NCBI GenBank assembly: GCA_037893245.1
Contig: JBAIAA010000261.1
Span: 1,550,001 to 1,614,000 of the forward strand
Source of the DNA: Crossaster papposus
Lineage: Eukaryota > Echinodermata > Asteroidea > Velatida > Solasteridae
Length of the DNA stretch: 64,000 nucleotides
Direction: 5' to 3'
How positions within the stretch are numbered: the stretch's first letter is position 1; each line of letters begins with the position of its first letter. A model generated the notes under the pieces. The model searched no databases. It saw nothing but the letters and a program-made list of their open reading frames with translations, and had not been told where the DNA came from. Positions 23,076-34,906 of the stretch are shown piece after piece. A program made the translations under genes and the position numbers.

Positions 23076-23577
23076 CATTGCAAATATTTTTCGCAAAGTT
23101 TTGCTCTTATATTAGGGACTCGAGTCTTATTAACCATCACTCGAGTCGAGTCTTTCTAATGCGGGAGTCGAGTCGAGTCATTTACCCATCGAGACTCGAG
23201 TCAGTCGAGTCTCCAAAAATTGTGACGGGACGGGTGACAAAGACGACAGTCAGCCGACCGAAACGATTGATCTGCGCATGCGCGAAACCGAACATGGTTT
23301 CGTCCTGTAGTATCTTAATGGGCTTGGGTAACCACATAACCACAAGTGTTTTGCCATGGTTTTGTCAAGCCAACTGGTCACTGTCCAATGTACCGCTTAT
23401 ATTTTGTTGAACCTGCGCGTCTACCCCATACTAAGTCTCATGGACATCATGGCCATAACAAAGAACAAAGACATGTTTCGTTTCGCGCATGCGCGGATCG
23501 ATGTTTTAGCTCGGCCTCCTTTCTTCTTTGTCTCCAGTCCCGAATCGAAAGCTCGCTACTGACTCGAGTCAATTACA
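23076..23577. mobile_element. GAGTC-pentamer element, second copy
   Basis: It shares TTTTGCTCTTATTTGGGACT-like sequence and the pentamer arrays with 13836-14010, and ends GACTCGAGTCAATTACAA. It sits in a discoidin exon and is itself interrupted by the MITE at 23226. Confidence 0.55.
23226..23542. mobile_element. MITE with GCGCATGCGCG inner arms
   Basis: About 75-bp degenerate terminal inverted repeats begin CGGGACGGGTGACAAAG on the left and the inverse of CGGGACTGGAGACAAAG on the right. Both arms contain GCGCATGCGCGAAAC. It is absent from the equivalent GAGTC element at 13.9 kb. Confidence 0.65.
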
Positions 23578-24059
23578 ACTCTGTGGAAAGAAGTGGGTGG
23601 AAACGAGTGGCGTATTAGTCAACGTTGTTTCCATAAACGTGTCTGTTATTACACGGCTCGTTTGAATGACGGTGCTTGATAATTATGATGCCATCAAGGT
23701 TATTTCACTAACCTAGCTGTCTTCTTCTACCATCTCAAATTAATCTACTGGTATTATTTCAGTTTCAATCTAGTTGCAGGTGATGTCATTTAATATTGAT
23801 TTCGCGTGACACACATCAATTTTCATTTTTAGGGTTTATTATTGTTTATTTTTAATCATCTTCTAGCGGTCTTAGACTAGCGCATAAGTTAAAATAAAGA
23901 AATCACTTTGGTCCATGGAACCTGGGCAAACCAAATATTCTGTTTGTTCAGGTGGTGCAATTTATTGCGTGGTATTCTTTATTCTGATTTTCGAAGTTAA
24001 GCTCGACAACATATTTTTAACATAAAATTGGAAGTCAAATAAGCAAATATTATTTTTAA

Positions 24060-26597
24060 GGGTGGGTCCACGTGAATATTTTATATAAGTGTCCTTGGCA
24101 TTTTGTTTTTAATATGACAGGACTTGGTAAGCAAGTAATCAAAATATAACTTTTTTTTCTTCTATGGCCTGTTGCCATAGTAACAGGCCATTTTGTGTTT
24201 TTGTCATTTTTAGCCAGTTTTGGGGCCGCCAACAATGTTTTTTAGCTTATTTTAAAAAGTCACCCAACCAAAAGGCAAAATTATTTCACAAAATCAACTA
24301 TATCATAACAAAGAATCATCTTTGCCCTCAATTGAAAAAACAGTTAATTTTTTTTAATGTCACCCTTATGCTATTTTTAGAACATGCGTTAAAGCATGTT
24401 TTTAGAACTTGCAAAAATTGAAATTTTCCCCCTATTTTTGTCCCTTTAAAAGTCAACTTGCCAGGAGGCTCAGAATAATTTCCTATTAGATTTGATTGGA
24501 GCCAACATTGGTCATTCCATATCTGATGAGAAAGGTTTGGAGGATTGTGTCTTCTTTAGGCAGTAAGCCTACTGCATCACATTAATGGTCATTAAAAAAA
24601 AAGGAAAAATGAAACTGGAGGTTTTCCTTCAGTTTGAAGTAATAATACACACACAAATTGTACTTTTATGAATCTGGCGCCTTTTTCAAATCATAAGAGT
24701 GGGTTGTAGGTCTGTGAATTATTCCTACTGAATAAGCTGCATTTTTGACGGCGAAAATCTAGACTAACCTTCTCCACAGCATTTCTTACATTTTTATTAG
24801 TGGCATATAAAAAAGAACAAAATACTTGTGAACTAAAACATTATTTCTACAGAACCAAACAGCCCCTTTAAGCATGTCGCCCCTCAATTACAAGTGTATC
24901 TAAGGTGTTACGTTATAACGCCGCCTTGGAACTATTATAGGCCTACCATAAAAAAAAACCATTTAAAACCATTCAAAACGAAAAAAAGTATGCACATTTA
25001 GTAAGTTTCCCTGTGGTTTATTTGTGTGGTTTATTGAGCGATCCCCACAATGTCGCTTCCCTGGTTGTATCGTAAAATTGCCTTTGCCTAAGACGAATGC
25101 ATTTGATCGATCGTGAACGTCGCGTATTCTTTTCATGCACCCGCTAAAGACACGATTATAGACCAGCCTCCTCGCTCACATTGCAAATTTTCCTTATTTC
25201 TCTGCAGCTTTCCTAAAGAGCCAATAAGCGATCACAGAACTGCGATTATCAACACGTACTGTGCGTACGGATTGCTATATGAAGCAGCGCACATTATATA
25301 TGCAATGCAGGCCAGCGCAACCATTGAATGGTAGTTTACTGTGTGAAGATGCTACGCCTATATTCGAATGGTCGAATTTAAATTAAAAGGTCACGCTCCA
25401 TGAAGCAATTTGCAAAGACCATTGCATGATCGAGGGAGCTGATTGGAATATAAATCATGTCGTTAGCGGGCGCACTGTCGAATGCAGTGGTCTTTGGCAA
25501 AAACTAGTAAGGGCAAGATAGCTCAGTTGGTAGAGCGCCGGTCTGTTATTCTGGAGGTCGCAGGTTCGAGTCCCGCCTCTATGGGCACTATAACGCAACA
25601 CTTAGGATACACGTCTTGCAGGCAATAAAGCTGTGTTTTTGAGGGGTGACGTGCTTAAAGGGGATGTTGGGTTCTGTAGAAATAATGCTTTAGTTGGGTT
25701 CTGTAGAAATAATGTTTTATTTTACAACAAGTATTGTTTCCTCTTTTGATATGCCGCTAATAAAATGTTATCAGAAAATGGTATGTAAGAAATGTTGGGG
25801 AGGAGGTTAGTCTAAATTGCTGCTTATTCAGTAGGATTAATTCACAGGCCTACAACTCATTTTATGGTATTACTGCAAACTGAAGGAAAAGCTCGAATTT
25901 CATTTTTCCTGTTTTGGGGGAAAATAACCATTTTTGATGCAGTACTGCCTTTAATAAGAGGATACAAACTACCAAACTTTTCTCACCAGATATGGAATGA
26001 CCAATGTTGGCTCTAATCAAATTCAAAAGGAAAATATTCTGAGACCCCTGGCAAGTTGTCTTTTTGAGGGACAAAAATAGGGTGAAATATATTAATAAAC
26101 TTACTTTAACGCATGTTTTACAAATAGCATAAGGGTGACATTAAAAACATTTAATTTTGTTCTCAAGTAAAGGCAAGGATGACTACTTTGTAATGATATA
26201 GTTGATTTTGTGAGGGACAAAAATTACAATTAAAAAGGTTCAAATTACAATTTTACAAGTTCTGTAAACATGCTTTAATGCATGTTCTAAAAATATCATA
26301 AGGGTGACATTTAAAACATTTAATTTTTTTCCTCAAGTAAGGGCAAGGATGATACTTTGTAATGATATAGTTGATTTTGTGATAAAATGTTGTATTTTGG
26401 CTAGATGATTTTGTTTAAATAAGCAAACAAACAGTTTTTGCGGCCCCAAAACTGGCTAAAATGCCTAAACCACAAAATTGCCTGTTACCTGTTACCTGTT
26501 ACCATGGCCATTTTGTTTACTTGCTTGCTTACTAAGTCCTTTCATATTAAAACAAAAAAGCCGAGGACACATATGAAATACGTACGTGGACCCACTC
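24060..26597. mobile_element. Long-inverted-repeat element flanked by TTAA
   Basis: The ends are GGGTGGGTCCACGT and ACGTGGACCCACTC, with TTAA on both sides (24056-24059 and 26598-26601). The inverted arms are about 850-950 bp (24060-24900 and 25650-26597) and clearly diverged. The 750-bp centre has no transposase, so it is non-autonomous. Gene A's equivalent near 14840 is the empty site. TTAA duplication fits Kolobok/piggyBac-type mobilisation. Confidence 0.8.
25511..25583 (+). tRNA. tRNA-like sequence or tRNA-derived SINE head
   Basis: A canonical A box (TAGCTCAGTTGG) and a perfect B box (GGTTCGAGTCC) are correctly spaced. The D-arm folds, and the anticodon loop reads CTGTTAT, giving GTT (Asn). 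One anticodon-stem pair and one T-stem pair fail and the acceptor arm does not pair, so it is more likely a tRNA pseudogene or the head of a SINE than a working tRNA. It lies in the spacer of the long-inverted-repeat element. Confidence 0.5.
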
Positions 26598-26914
26598 TTA
26601 ATAGGTAAAATATAAACTGCAACGAAATTAGAAAAATCCTGCATGTACCGACCGAGATTAAACTAAACATAATAATCCCGATCTTAAAACAGATTTTACC
26701 CGTTCGCACCAGGATTTTGTGGACATTCACTGAACCCAGGCACGGTACGAGACAGGTTCAGGCCAGCATCTGTGGGTAGCACACCCTGATATTTTTTGCC
26801 TCGCTCGCTGCGAGCCGATGGCTTTTAATCGTCACCGACATTGTTTTCACTGAACTGTGCTTCTAATTAACTTAACAAGTCCACTAATTAGCAAGTGTTT
26901 CTTTGAATCTACAG

Positions 26915-28917
26915 TGCTCTTGGTCGGCGTGGATAGCGAGGCAAGAGTGTGTTACTCTGGTCCCCCGCCAGAACCTGATCCTGATAATCCGGGTGACTGG
27001 ATGAAGCAAGTCATGCAAGAGATACGAAAGCGTTGCCCAGGAAAGCGTGCCGTTTCCTCAGCTGGTAAGTTTTAATAGACATAAAAAACAGAAAAGAAGG
27101 TGCTTGTAAAACATCTCTGCCAATTGGCTACGTCCTGGGCCCAATTTCTTGGCTCTGCTTCCTGTTAGCGAAAAATCCCTACTTACTATAGCAGAAAATT
27201 CGGTGCTTACGGTAAACGTATTTCTCTGAGCATGCGTACATCCCGTAACTAAGGATTATGTGCTTACATGGTAAGCACATAATTTTTCTGCTAGCGCGTT
27301 TAGCGGAAAATAGTAACCGTAAGCGCGGAATTCTGTGGTTAGCAGAGCCAAGAAATTGGACCCAGGTTTGCTCAACATTGAAGGTGTACAGCTAGGTATC
27401 CTTGTATTCAATACAAAACAACTGAAATTCAAAACTCTAGCAAGAGTGTTGGTTGAAATCTAGATGACGCTTTGTTGTAGCACTATACCACTATTGTTAG
27501 AAGACAATTATACAATTACAAGCTTTTAGTAACAATTTATCCTACATAGTATAGACTTCAACATTGAGACAATTGCTTATTTCTTTATAGGAAAGTTGAT
27601 TTCTTGAACAACAAATTATGATTCGTGGCTCCAGAAGGGACGTCTCGCTAAACTGAAGCCGAATTATTGTTTTAGTCATCCTGTTGGCTTGAGCGCTCTA
27701 GATTAGAACATGTACTATTGTCTCTGTACTGCGGAAAAGCTGTAGTTTTTAAAGGACCACATCACCCAAACTCATAATGTTTGAAAACTAATATGACGCG
27801 CTTCTTACGATTTGTCCTCGCCTTTTACCACCAGCCGAGTGCTTGACACCACAGCCTCTGGGGCTTGAAGACGGATCCATCCCTGACGATCGCATGACAG
27901 CGTCCAGTGACTTAGGCGGCAATTGGCCTACTTGGCAAGGACGCCTGAACGGTGACAGTGCTTGGGCACCTAACTAGTATGTATCCGTAAAAACAACAAC
28001 AAAAACACACAGCCTCGTACAAATTAGTGGTATAAACATATTACATGCAATTGGTAAGAGTAGATGACGCAGTGTTGCCGTCATTACCGGGCTGTACATG
28101 TTTCCACTCTAAAAACAGACTGGTACAAATACCCACTGGCACAAATGTGTCCAACCAATACGCGCGATATGCATCATATTGGTTAAAACAAATACAAATA
28201 GTGGTCATTTTTTACAATTTTGTACAATGATATGTTCAAACTAATTATGATGTATGGCGTCGATGTCTGGATTGAGGTGGACCTCGTATAGAGAGCACTG
28301 TGGTGTCTGGTGTCACCACGCAAGGCTACCCTTATGGTAGCTTCGTGTATGCAGTACATAAGTACAGGGTGGCATATCGGAAGAAGTTATCATCTGATAA
28401 CAAATATTATGTGACCGATGGAAACGAAAATATCCAGGTTGTTATGCTTTGTGATTTGCATCGCATTTTAAAAATAAATATAAAGATCAGTTTTATTGTG
28501 GTTTGTTCTGACGTTGAAGAATTTGTATTTTGCTGCTGTTGTTTTGTTTTGTTGATTTAACTTCAAATCAAATTATTTTATATTCCTAAAACATAACAAA
28601 GCGAAAGGTGTTTTTTCCTCATATTCCACGTTAGATGCGCTCGCTTGTGTAGCCTAGTACGGCTAAAATTATACAGTCCTTACATATGCAGTCTAGACAA
28701 AAATATAATTGAGAAGTGCTGTTGGTTGCTTTGTAAGTCACTAGTTTTGATTGTATTTTTGCTTAATATATTGTAGGTGTTTAGCGGTAACTCTGATGGC
28801 AGCACCCCGGTCACCAACCATTTTGCTAAGAGTGTTCTGGCGACGGTGATGCGCGTTGAGCCCATTGACGAACAAGCTTTTGCTCTACGCTTGGAGTTGC
28901 TCGGATGTCGATATTAG
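26915..28917 (+). pseudogene. Discoidin gene C, broken copy
   Basis: Exon-equivalents are 26915-27064, 27835-27976, about 28265-28437 and 28777-28917, following the same pattern as gene A. Exons 2 and 3 are open with good splice sites (VCYSGPPPEPDPDNPGDW; CLTPQPLGLEDGSI). The last exon is open and ends LRLELLGCRY. Exon 4 has lost its acceptor by a small deletion and has a two-base insertion creating a TAG after IEVDLV. The product could not contain a whole discoidin fold unless exon 4 were skipped, so I call it a pseudogene. Confidence 0.8.
27133..27366. mobile_element. MITE in intron 2 of gene C
   Basis: The inverted ends CCTGGGCCCAATTTCTTGGC and the complement of CCTGGGTCCAATTTCTTGGC enclose 234 bp. 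Gene A lacks the element at the same intron site near 15515. Confidence 0.75.
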
Positions 28918-29743
28918 TTTAACTGAGCATGAGTAGTACGATTCAGAAACAGCATTTTATGTTGGAATACGTCTGTAAAGCCTTCAAGGATTTGACTCAA
29001 AATAATTGTTGTAACTATTTCAAAACAATTGCATGTTTTGCAGCATTTAACTTTGACGTCGTATGATGAGCATTGTTTTCCTAATTGGTAGTTTCGTTTC
29101 CTTTTACCAAAATGTCCCAAAGTAGTAAAGTTGTAAACAAATATTTTCTGTGTAACCTGTATTTCGGGAGTATCGTGTGAGTGCAATCCTACCGTTAATT
29201 TGGCAAAATGTTAACCAGTTTCTGGAATTGGACAACTGTTTCAAAATGCTTTAATTTTAATATGATTTTTCACAGATAATGGGGAGTTAGGGTTAATTTA
29301 AATTTACCAAATACAAGGTTGGTATAATATTTCCGGCGCTCGCGAGGAGGGGGAATGTTTTTTCAAGTAATGTTGGGTTATGAATGCCAATGGTGATGAC
29401 CTCTCCCCTATTTTATTCCAGTTCGTGTACATTTAACCTCAAAGTACCTTTTTTATCAATTGGATTTTATAGCTGCTTGTTTACTATAAATCAAGAATTA
29501 TGCACAATTAGAAAAATGACTGGGTGATCTTGCACATTATTATCCACACATTAATAAATATATGCACGTGCACATACATGTATATATGAATATATACATC
29601 TTTGTACAGCCCTTTTTGGGCAGATGATGTTTAGCACCTTGTCTAGTTAAATATTCCATTCTTCTATTAATTACTAAATTATCTTTGTTAAACTTATTAT
29701 ACATTGGGTCGTATGAATAAAAACTAGCAAATGCTATGAAGTA

Positions 29744-30353
29744 TACGGAGCTCTGGAAGTGCCATCCGACTTGTTTACATCCTGACATATTTTATCTCAG
29801 GATGACGACATAATAAAGGCAAAATGACGACATCCTTTGATATTTGTTCGCGTAATGGCGACATCCCGAGATAATATATCGCGGGATGACGACATGTTAA
29901 AAGTAGGATGACGACATCCTGAGATAATATATCGCGGGATGACGACATAATAAAGGCGTAATGGCGACATCCTGAGATATTATCTCAGGATATCGTCATC
30001 CTACGATATATTATCTCAGGATGTCATCATTTTACTTTCAACATGTCGTCATCCCGCGATATAATATCTCAGGATGTCGTCATCCTACTTTCAGCATGTC
30101 GTTATCCCGCGATATATTATCTTAGGATGTCGTCATCCCACTTTCAACATGCCGTCATCCCGCGATATCTTATATCAGGATGTCGTCGTCGTACTTTCAG
30201 GATGTCGTCATCACGCGATATATTATCTCCCCATGTCGCCATTACGCGAACAAATATCAAAGGATGTCGTCATTTTGCCTTTATTATGTCGTCATCCTGA
30301 GATAAAATATGTCAGGATGTAAACAAGTCGGATGGCACTTCCAGAGCTCCGTA
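29744..30353. mobile_element. Fold-back element with internal minisatellite
   Basis: Inverted arms start TACGGAGCTCTGGAAGTGCC. The interior consists of 10-12 imperfect copies of a ~50-bp unit around GATGTCGTCATCC...GCGATATATTATCTC, in mirrored orientation on the two halves. GTA flanks it on both sides (29741-29743, 30354-30356). It sits inside the left end of the THAP element. Confidence 0.8.
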
Positions 30354-30801
30354 GTAGTACAAGCAAAACGTAAAAGCATTTACTTCGAAGTGAAAGCATT
30401 AAAGATGGACTACAACGAAAACTCACACATTAAATTTATTATCGGACCTTGTTTATGTTGTGTTCAGGTAACACTTTATTGTTACGGTCATGTTTTTCTC
30501 TAAATAATTTTGTTGCAATTTGACCGAAAAAATTAGACCTTCGATTTTGAAATTTCCCGCCCTGTACTGGTTCGCGGCAAAGATCCACTGAAAACCACAA
30601 TGAAATCCACAATAATATAGTACCAGCGAACTTGTAAACCAGCGAAAAGTGATGACGTACTACCCATGAGCAACCGAGAGTAAACAAAAGACGCCATGTT
30701 ATTCCGTGTGTATTATGTATGCGTTTTCATGCAGAGGCATGAAGTTTTTACGAATCTTTTTTTTATAGTGTATCACTATCAGCTAAAATAATGCCAACTT
30801 C

Positions 30802-31257
30802 ATGTGTTGTGGTGGATGCACGAGAAATTGTTCGAAGAATCCAGAGATTCATTTTGTGCAATTTTCGCGGGATCCTGCGTTATTAAAAGAATGGGTGAAG
30901 TTCGTAAATATTACACGAAAGGATTTCACCTTCTCGGCAAGAAGTAGGCCTTTGATTTGTTCAGCACATTTTTCAGAGGACTGTGTTGAACCTTCAAGTG
31001 CTTTGAAAAAATCACTGGGATTGACAACAAAGTTTCGTTTGAAACCTGGATCGATCCCCACATTGAAAGCGCCAAACATCGAGATAATTCGTACTAGTAC
31101 TACCACCATGCCTACTGCTTCTACGTCGGCCGAGTCATCGGCAACCACCGGGTCTGCCGTGGCCGCAGAGTCATCTATACTGTGGTCTTCCCAATACTCG
31201 CTGCTATCGGACATTTTTCGCTGTTTTTCGGTCGAAAATAGTTGTACCAAAATATAG
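30802..31257 (+). CDS. THAP zinc-finger protein, 151 residues
   Basis: The N-terminal 80 residues match a C2CH THAP domain: Cys pair in CCGGC (residues 2-6), KEWVKFV with the invariant Trp (residue 31), ICSAHF with C53-x2-H56, and RLKPGSIPTL corresponding to the AVPTIF box. THAP domains bind DNA and occur both in host regulators and in P-element-like transposases. The remaining 65 residues are Ser/Thr/Ala-rich with no domain. An ATG at 30791 (MPTSCVV) lies one base out of frame with the open frame, so the normal MPxxC start has probably been lost by a one-base change. The listed start keeps two Cys and could still work. Confidence 0.7.
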   Translation: MCCGGCTRNCSKNPEIHFVQFSRDPALLKEWVKFVNITRKDFTFSARSRPLICSAHFSEDCVEPSSALKKSLGLTTKFRLKPGSIPTLKAPNIEIIRTSTTTMPTASTSAESSATTGSAVAAESSILWSSQYSLLSDIFRCFSVENSCTKI

Positions 31258-32221
31258 CCTAGCTTGTCCGCTGTTATTCCGCATTGCATTGTACGGTAAA
31301 AATGCACGCACACGATCGACCCGAGTAAATCGTCATGGGTAGTACGTCACACACAAAGTATGAATTATTCATGAGTTAAGGGCTTTTGCTGAAACTGAGT
31401 TTTTCTGGGTCGTAGAACGCCGATCAATTTTGGGGTTTTTTTGCATGAAGGAACAAGTTTTATTGAATACTAATGATATATTAGTAATCATTATACATTT
31501 CTCGAACAAAAACAGCAACACAGCCTTTATCATTATTCCGTTGTAGTCCATCTTTAAGGAAAAGCAAATGCTTCAATTCGTATGAATAAAATAAAGTTTA
31601 ACTGTTTAGCATTTACTGGCTGAAATAGCAGTAAATGCTTTTTACTTGCAATTGATTTCACAGCCGAATGGTTTATAACAATAGATTTGCATATATAACG
31701 CATAGACGCTCGTACGCTGACAGGGGTGTTTGAATGAAATCGGAACCTCAAGTTGCTGCTTTTCAGTCATGATGCTATTTTCTGTTTCAGCAATATTGCA
31801 AGAAATTATCGGCCATCTACGTCTCATTTCCTTCCCCAAAATCAGTACAACTGCTTGTATTTTATTTCTAGACAATCCATCTTCCATGTTCATATCTTTT
31901 TCTGCCTAACCACATAATACAAAAGCTCCTATTTTTCATATTAGTATTTGCTTCTCCTTTTTCAAGGTAGCCCCGACCCAACCTTGACAAATTACGAGTA
32001 AATACTGCAAATCTGAAGCATTTACGCATTTTTATTCATACCAAATGGAGCAAATACTAATATTCTAGCAAATGCTGGAAATTAAAAAGTAAATACTTTT
32101 AGTCTTTAGTAAATACTTTCCAGTAAAACCTTTTGCTTCATTTTTATTAATACAAATTCCAGTAAATGCTTGAAAATTGGTAGTAAAAGCAAATGCTAGT
32201 TTTTATGCATACGGCCCATTG

Positions 32222-33790
32222 TGCTTGAAATAGTTGTACAAAATTAAGGCAAATGAGTTGCCTTAAATGTATTACTAGATTGTGGTGATTAGATTTAATT
32301 AATATTTAATTTGAAGATGATGTGAAGGAGCGGCTCTAGAGGAATGTCCCCCCCCCCCCTACTATTACAATTATAGTAATAATTAAATATTTACATTTTG
32401 CACGGGTTGTTTATGGTGAGCATTATAATAAAATTGAGACTGGCTCCGCCCTTGATGTGGCAATAACTAAAAATGAAATGAAGCAACCGAATAAAGGCGT
32501 TGGAGCAACGTTTTAGTAAGAGTTGATCGAATGATTTTTTTGAGTGTTCTCTTATTTGTTGTGGAATAAATTAAAGACATACATGAAAGAATTACGTGTT
32601 GCTCCTGATTATAGGTATTTGCAAATGATCACACCATAAGCGAACGTGACCATTATTTGACAGTCTTCTCAAGCCCGTTGTCACTCGGATCCCATATCTA
32701 TGGTGGCCCTGAAGAGACAACGCAGATCGCGAATATTGACGTCAATATTAAGAACAAATTTCACGACTCTCCCCAAAGTCGCGAATATTGACGTCAATAT
32801 TGACGTTGTAGCCTGTAATGCTACAGATCGTCGCTTTCTTGTTGTCAATACAAACTCAGCGTATGAGACGCACCAATGAACGGGTTTAAATGTTATTTAA
32901 TGAAACGTAGAAACAAACAATCTGAATGACGTGACTTAAACAACGAATTTGATGACAGAGTTCCGACTGTGATACTTGACAGATGACTTGACGATAGGTT
33001 AATTGACAGAGTACTGAGAGTAGGGGTGACGATTACTGAGTCGTGTGACGAAAAGTTGTGGCAAAGTTAGGTGGCAATTATGGTGTCAAAACTGGTGGTG
33101 AATTCTAGTGGTGAATTCACAATGGTGTGTCGCAATGGGGTCTCTATCTTGTGTCACTTTGGTGGTATCACTTGGTGTCACTTTGGTGGTTCGACTAAAT
33201 ATAAAGGAAAATATAAAACTTCTAAATACATGTACCTAATGTCACACTAATCATATCAAACTACATGTATACTTATGCAAGACTAATAAATTCTTAACAA
33301 TAACTCAACAGCCCTATCACGTAAAGATCTTGAGCAAGTTACAATGATAATGGCATAGATTGTGCACATACATGTAAACGTTAATATGTGGCTTACAACT
33401 TATTACATGTACAAGCAAACTTTCACAAGCAAACTTTCACTCAGAAAATCCACGATTTATGGCTTCAAATCACTCTAAAACTACTACTAATATGCAGTAT
33501 ATAAATCTAAACAAACAATAATCACTCACTTTGCTGAGCTGACCAAGGGTTTGTCGCAGCTAAAGGCTACATTTTGAGCTTTAAAATGGAACAATTTCGA
33601 AATAAAACGTGGCGTGTCAACATGTACATGTAACATGTAAAAAATGCTGGAAAATAGCGGTAACGCGAACAGCGCCTCTGTTGACAGAGAAAAAAAGCGG
33701 GTCACTGCACTCGCATGAATAAAATAATATTCTGTCGGCAACAGACGTCAAATTGTACGACTTGCACCCAAAGTCCAGAATATTGACCTC
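32222..33790. other. Intergenic sequence
   Basis: 32222-32450 continues the segment shared with 18392-18620. 32725-32810 holds two copies of CGAATATTGACGTCAATATT, an 18-bp palindrome around a CRE-type core. No gene recognised. Confidence 0.5.
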
Positions 33791-33794
33791 AAAT

Positions 33795-34470
33795 TGAACG
33801 CGAGTTATTTTCCAGCAAGCTATAGGCTTTGGCTAGTCCTGCTCCAGTTTTTCATTTGTCCGGGGCGCGCCGTCTGTCCATGGTCCGTCTATGCAGTTCA
33901 TCAATCATCAATACTCTGAAAACGGGCTTATATAAATCTCGTGAACTAAAGGTAGGATACGCCATTTGCACATTTCAAAAATATTTACTACCGAATTATT
34001 AAGAAATATCTTACTTATTTGAAAGTAAATAATGATTCCAGGCATCCAGCAAAATGATTGCGCTAGATACCTTGTAATTAATCCGAAAAATATAATTTGA
34101 TATAACAAAATTCGCGATTGCCAGATGGACATCGCTAAAAACCCAAGAATAACATAATAATAACTGCCCAACGGCTGTTGAAAACAAACTCTGTTTTTCG
34201 TGATTTTCTCGCCATCCAACCATCCATTAGCCAGGTCAGTTAAACGAGATTTACTGTAAAATACAACCCCCCAAATTTACCCATTCATGATAATTCAAGC
34301 AATTGTGTGTCCTACTTTTAAAACAAATTAACTGATGTCTCGTGAAAATCGAGGGCGCCCTCAATAAGCTCGTTTTCGGAGTATTGATGATTAATGAACT
34401 GCATAGACTAGATCGAGGGCGCGCCCCGGAACAAATGAAAATCGCGGTCTTGGAGCAAGACTAGCAAACC
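33795..34470. mobile_element. Fold-back element with GGGGCGCGCC arms, carrying a T1 MITE
   Basis: Arms 33808-33945 and 34330-34468 are inverted: CATTTGTCCGGGGCGCGCC, CTATGCAGTTCATCAATCAT and AATACTCTGAAAACGGGCTT on the left each have a complement on the right. The T1 MITE sits between the arms. Confidence 0.65.
33950..34317. mobile_element. T1 MITE, copy 3
   Basis: It starts AGGTAGGATACGCCATT and ends near GTGTCCTACT. The flanks are CTAA and TTAA, so one target copy has mutated. Confidence 0.7.
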
Positions 34471-34508
34471 GATCTTGTATTAATGTACGCCAATTAGTCT
34501 TCTCTTAA

Positions 34509-34902
34509 AGGGATCGTATACGTTCGGTAATTGGAACGCACTGTTTGTTTCAATCCTATAAAGTTATAGATATATACCATACAACTAACCTGTTACACAA
34601 TTTCATTTCAAAAGGCGAGTAGCGATTTTGTGAGATATTGCCGAAAATCTGGAGCGGTTATGTCCACGCAAAAAATAATAATCTGCATTGGAATACACCA
34701 TCTGAGAAACGTCACTGCAGTAACGCTTCTCAGATTCAAATTTTTGGGGATAAAAAGTGATATATTTTTTCAATAACCGCAGTACTTCGAAGTGAAAAGC
34801 TTCTAAAAATGCATTATACTATCCAAAGCTGCTGTACTTCTTACCAAGTAAGTTTTTATTGACATAAATTTTTTGAGTAATTACCAAACGTATACGATCC
34901 CT
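34509..34902. mobile_element. TTAA-flanked MITE with AGGGATCGTATACG ends
   Basis: The terminal inverted repeat is AGGGATCGTATACGTT. TTAA flanks it at 34505-34508 and 34903-34906, and the right TTAA is shared with the next MITE. Confidence 0.85.
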
Positions 34903-34906
34903 TTAA

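Larger units (their letters stand above)
29702..32221. mobile_element. THAP-encoding TIR element
   Basis: The ends match in inverted orientation (CATTGGGTCGTATGAATAAA and the inverse of CAATGGGCCGTATGCATAAA). Subterminal AGTAAATGCT/GCATTTACT repeats are dense near both ends, especially 31560-31640 and 32010-32200. It carries the THAP ORF at 30802 and is interrupted by the fold-back at 29744-30353. The gene A flank near 18392 is the empty site. THAP plus TIR suggests the P-element superfamily, but no catalytic domain was seen. Confidence 0.6.

Noticed and set aside
30849-31313. 154-codon minus-strand frame opposite the THAP ORF
   Set aside because: The THAP C2CH signature, Trp and AVPTIF-like box are all on the + strand; the antisense frame is a shadow.
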